From: Xenorhabdus vietnamensis
GTDB taxonomy: Bacteria; Pseudomonadota; Gammaproteobacteria; Enterobacterales; Enterobacteriaceae
Assembly (NCBI RefSeq): GCF_002127535.1
Contig: NZ_MUBJ01000011.1
Coordinates: 1 to 64,000 of the forward strand
Direction of reading: 5' to 3'
Length of the DNA stretch: 64,000 bases
In this document: positions 63,022 through 64,000 of the stretch, in pieces
How the letters are laid out: each line of letters opens with the position of its first letter
Position numbering within the stretch: position 1 is the stretch's first letter
Notes under the pieces: model-generated
The model's input: the letters and a program-made list of their open reading frames with translations, nothing else
Databases searched by the model: none
Told to the model about the DNA's origin: nothing
Made by a program: the position numbers and the translations under genes

Positions 63022-64000
63022 ATGAGTGCCAATATGCAAAACTTATCTCACGTCAAAGCACTGTGTGCTATCACACATCCTTACCGTGCTTGTGCCGAAT
63101 ATGACGCATTATTTAATGACGCTATGCGTGAATTGACGCTATACCACTGCGAACATACCCCTGGTTATGAGCAGTGGCTGGCAGACCATGGTCTGGATAA
63201 ACAAGCTCTGATGACGCTGGATGATTGGTCAAATCTGCCTTTGCTATTTGCCAATTATTTCAAGCGTAATCTGATACTCAGTGATAGTGCACGAGATGCG
63301 CTGGAACTGACTTCTTCCGGAACCACCGGACAGAAAAGCCGCATGCGCTATGATTCTGAAAGTATTACTGCCGCTCAGCATATGGTGGACTGTATTTTTG
63401 ACTATTATGGCTGGAACACCCCTGATCAACCATGTAACTACCTACTGCTTAGCTACGAACCCGCTGGTGCCATTACTCTGGGTACGGCCTACACCGATCA
63501 GTTCCTGTCCAAGTATGCTCCTGTAAATAGGGCTTACTATGCTTTGCGCCATAACGGGCAAGGGAATGAATTCGACCCATTCGGCACAATTACCGCACTC
63601 CAGCAATTTGCTCAGGAAGGATTACCTGTGCGTATCTTCGGTTTCCCTGCCTTTTTGTGGTTTACCCTGCAAAGAATGGAGCAAATGGGACTGCCCGCAC
63701 TGAAATTACATCCTGAATCACTGGTTTTCCTCGGCGGAGGTTGGAAAACACATGCTGATAAATCCATTCCTAAAAGAGAACTGTATCAACGATTGACCGA
63801 ACAATTAGGTATCCCTGATATTCGCTGCCGTGATGGTTATGGTTCAGTTGAACATCCAGTGCCTTATGTTGAATGTTCTCACCATAATTTTCATGTCCCA
63901 GTCTATGCCCGCGCATATGTACGCCATACCGCTAATTTGACGTGCCAGCCTTATGGAGAGCCGGGCTTTCTGCATTTTACATCTCCTTTTATCACTTCCT
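63022..64000 (+). CDS. LuxE-type acyl-protein synthetase, 3' end outside window
   Basis: At least 326 codons, open to the window edge. Start is ATG 63022 or the ATG at 63034; the ribosome binding site is weak. LuxE proteins activate a fatty acid with ATP and hold it on a cysteine for transfer to the reductase LuxC. ELTSSGTTGQKSRMRYD (about residues 92-108) is the AMP-binding loop. FLGGGWKTHADKSIPKRELY and DGYGSVEHPVPYVEC (typical of LuxE) follow. It is not part of a luxCDABE operon on the visible side. A biosynthetic role (aldehyde or acyl activation in a secondary metabolite cluster) is likely. Confidence 0.85.
   Translation, partial: MSANMQNLSHVKALCAITHPYRACAEYDALFNDAMRELTLYHCEHTPGYEQWLADHGLDKQALMTLDDWSNLPLLFANYFKRNLILSDSARDALELTSSGTTGQKSRMRYDSESITAAQHMVDCIFDYYGWNTPDQPCNYLLLSYEPAGAITLGTAYTDQFLSKYAPVNRAYYALRHNGQGNEFDPFGTITALQQFAQEGLPVRIFGFPAFLWFTLQRMEQMGLPALKLHPESLVFLGGGWKTHADKSIPKRELYQRLTEQLGIPDIRCRDGYGSVEHPVPYVECSHHNFHVPVYARAYVRHTANLTCQPYGEPGFLHFTSPFITS

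Noticed and set aside
1-64000. CRISPR array or prophage
   Set aside because: No regularly spaced direct repeats, no integrase, and no phage structural genes were seen.
63022-64000. Start of a luminescence luxCDABE operon
   Set aside because: luxE is the penultimate gene in that operon; no luxC, luxD, luxA or luxB precedes this gene.

Overview
The window looks like a chromosomal segment of an enteric gammaproteobacterium of the Morganellaceae, most likely Xenorhabdus or Photorhabdus. The core genes are close in length and sequence to their E. coli counterparts (bioH, gntX, nfuA, glpEGR, glpD, prlC, rsmJ, gdhA, uspA, uspB, pitA, yhiN). The spacers are AT-rich and contain a dispersed palindromic repeat plus decayed IS1, IS3 and IS5 family fragments. 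The genus is inferred; no species is claimed.

Layout. 0.1-0.7 kb: a Fic-domain gene converging on a tiny antitoxin-like gene. 1.2-8.0 kb: conserved block with an OsmC-family gene, bioH, gntX, nfuA, glpE, glpG, glpR and glpD. 8.3-12.3 kb: small accessory genes, two internally deleted IS1-family elements, and a secreted polymorphic-toxin remnant split by an apparent frameshift, still followed by its DUF596 partner. 12.4-19.2 kb: a yhf operon (yhfZ, yhfY, yhfX, php, yhfU, yhfT, yhfS) without yhfW. 20.0-33.8 kb: a full phenylacetate catabolon (paaZ divergent from paaABCDEFGHIJK, then paaX) without paaY. 34.0-35.3 kb: a candidate peptidoglycan-hydrolase effector with a secreted putative immunity protein. 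35.8-43.6 kb: a RibD-like reductase, a multi-domain PRD/EII regulator, and an uncharacterised transport/catabolism operon (PRD protein, SFCGS protein, DUF4312, DUF4311, DUF4310, amidohydrolase, DgaE-like PLP enzyme). 44.5-47.6 kb: treB-treC. 47.9-52.1 kb: a PI-PLC-type phospholipase, two small secreted proteins (one LprI-like), a GNAT, and an NTF2-like/TetR pair around a striking double palindrome. 52.3 kb: selC (tRNA-Sec). 52.6-62.2 kb: conserved block prlC, rsmJ, gdhA, uspA, uspB, pitA, yhiN and a LysE-family exporter. The right edge cuts a LuxE-type acyl-protein synthetase gene preceded by an unusually long (about 840 bp) non-coding leader.

How it fits together. Two conserved blocks (bioH-glpD and prlC-yhiN) frame about 44 kb of accessory catabolic and antagonism genes ending at selC, a classic island site. 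The paa genes convert phenylacetate through ring-1,2-epoxy-CoA and the oxepin to acetyl-CoA and succinyl-CoA under PaaX. The yhf operon and the SFCGS/DUF4310-4312 operon have matching parts: a PRD protein, a roughly 120-residue glycine-rich protein with a similar AD-x5-C-x2-GG-x-GA motif, multi-span membrane proteins, a metal-dependent amidohydrolase-superfamily protein, and a SelA/DgaE-like PLP enzyme. I think this parallel is the most interesting feature: it suggests two members of a poorly described, PTS-regulated but apparently non-PTS uptake and catabolism system.
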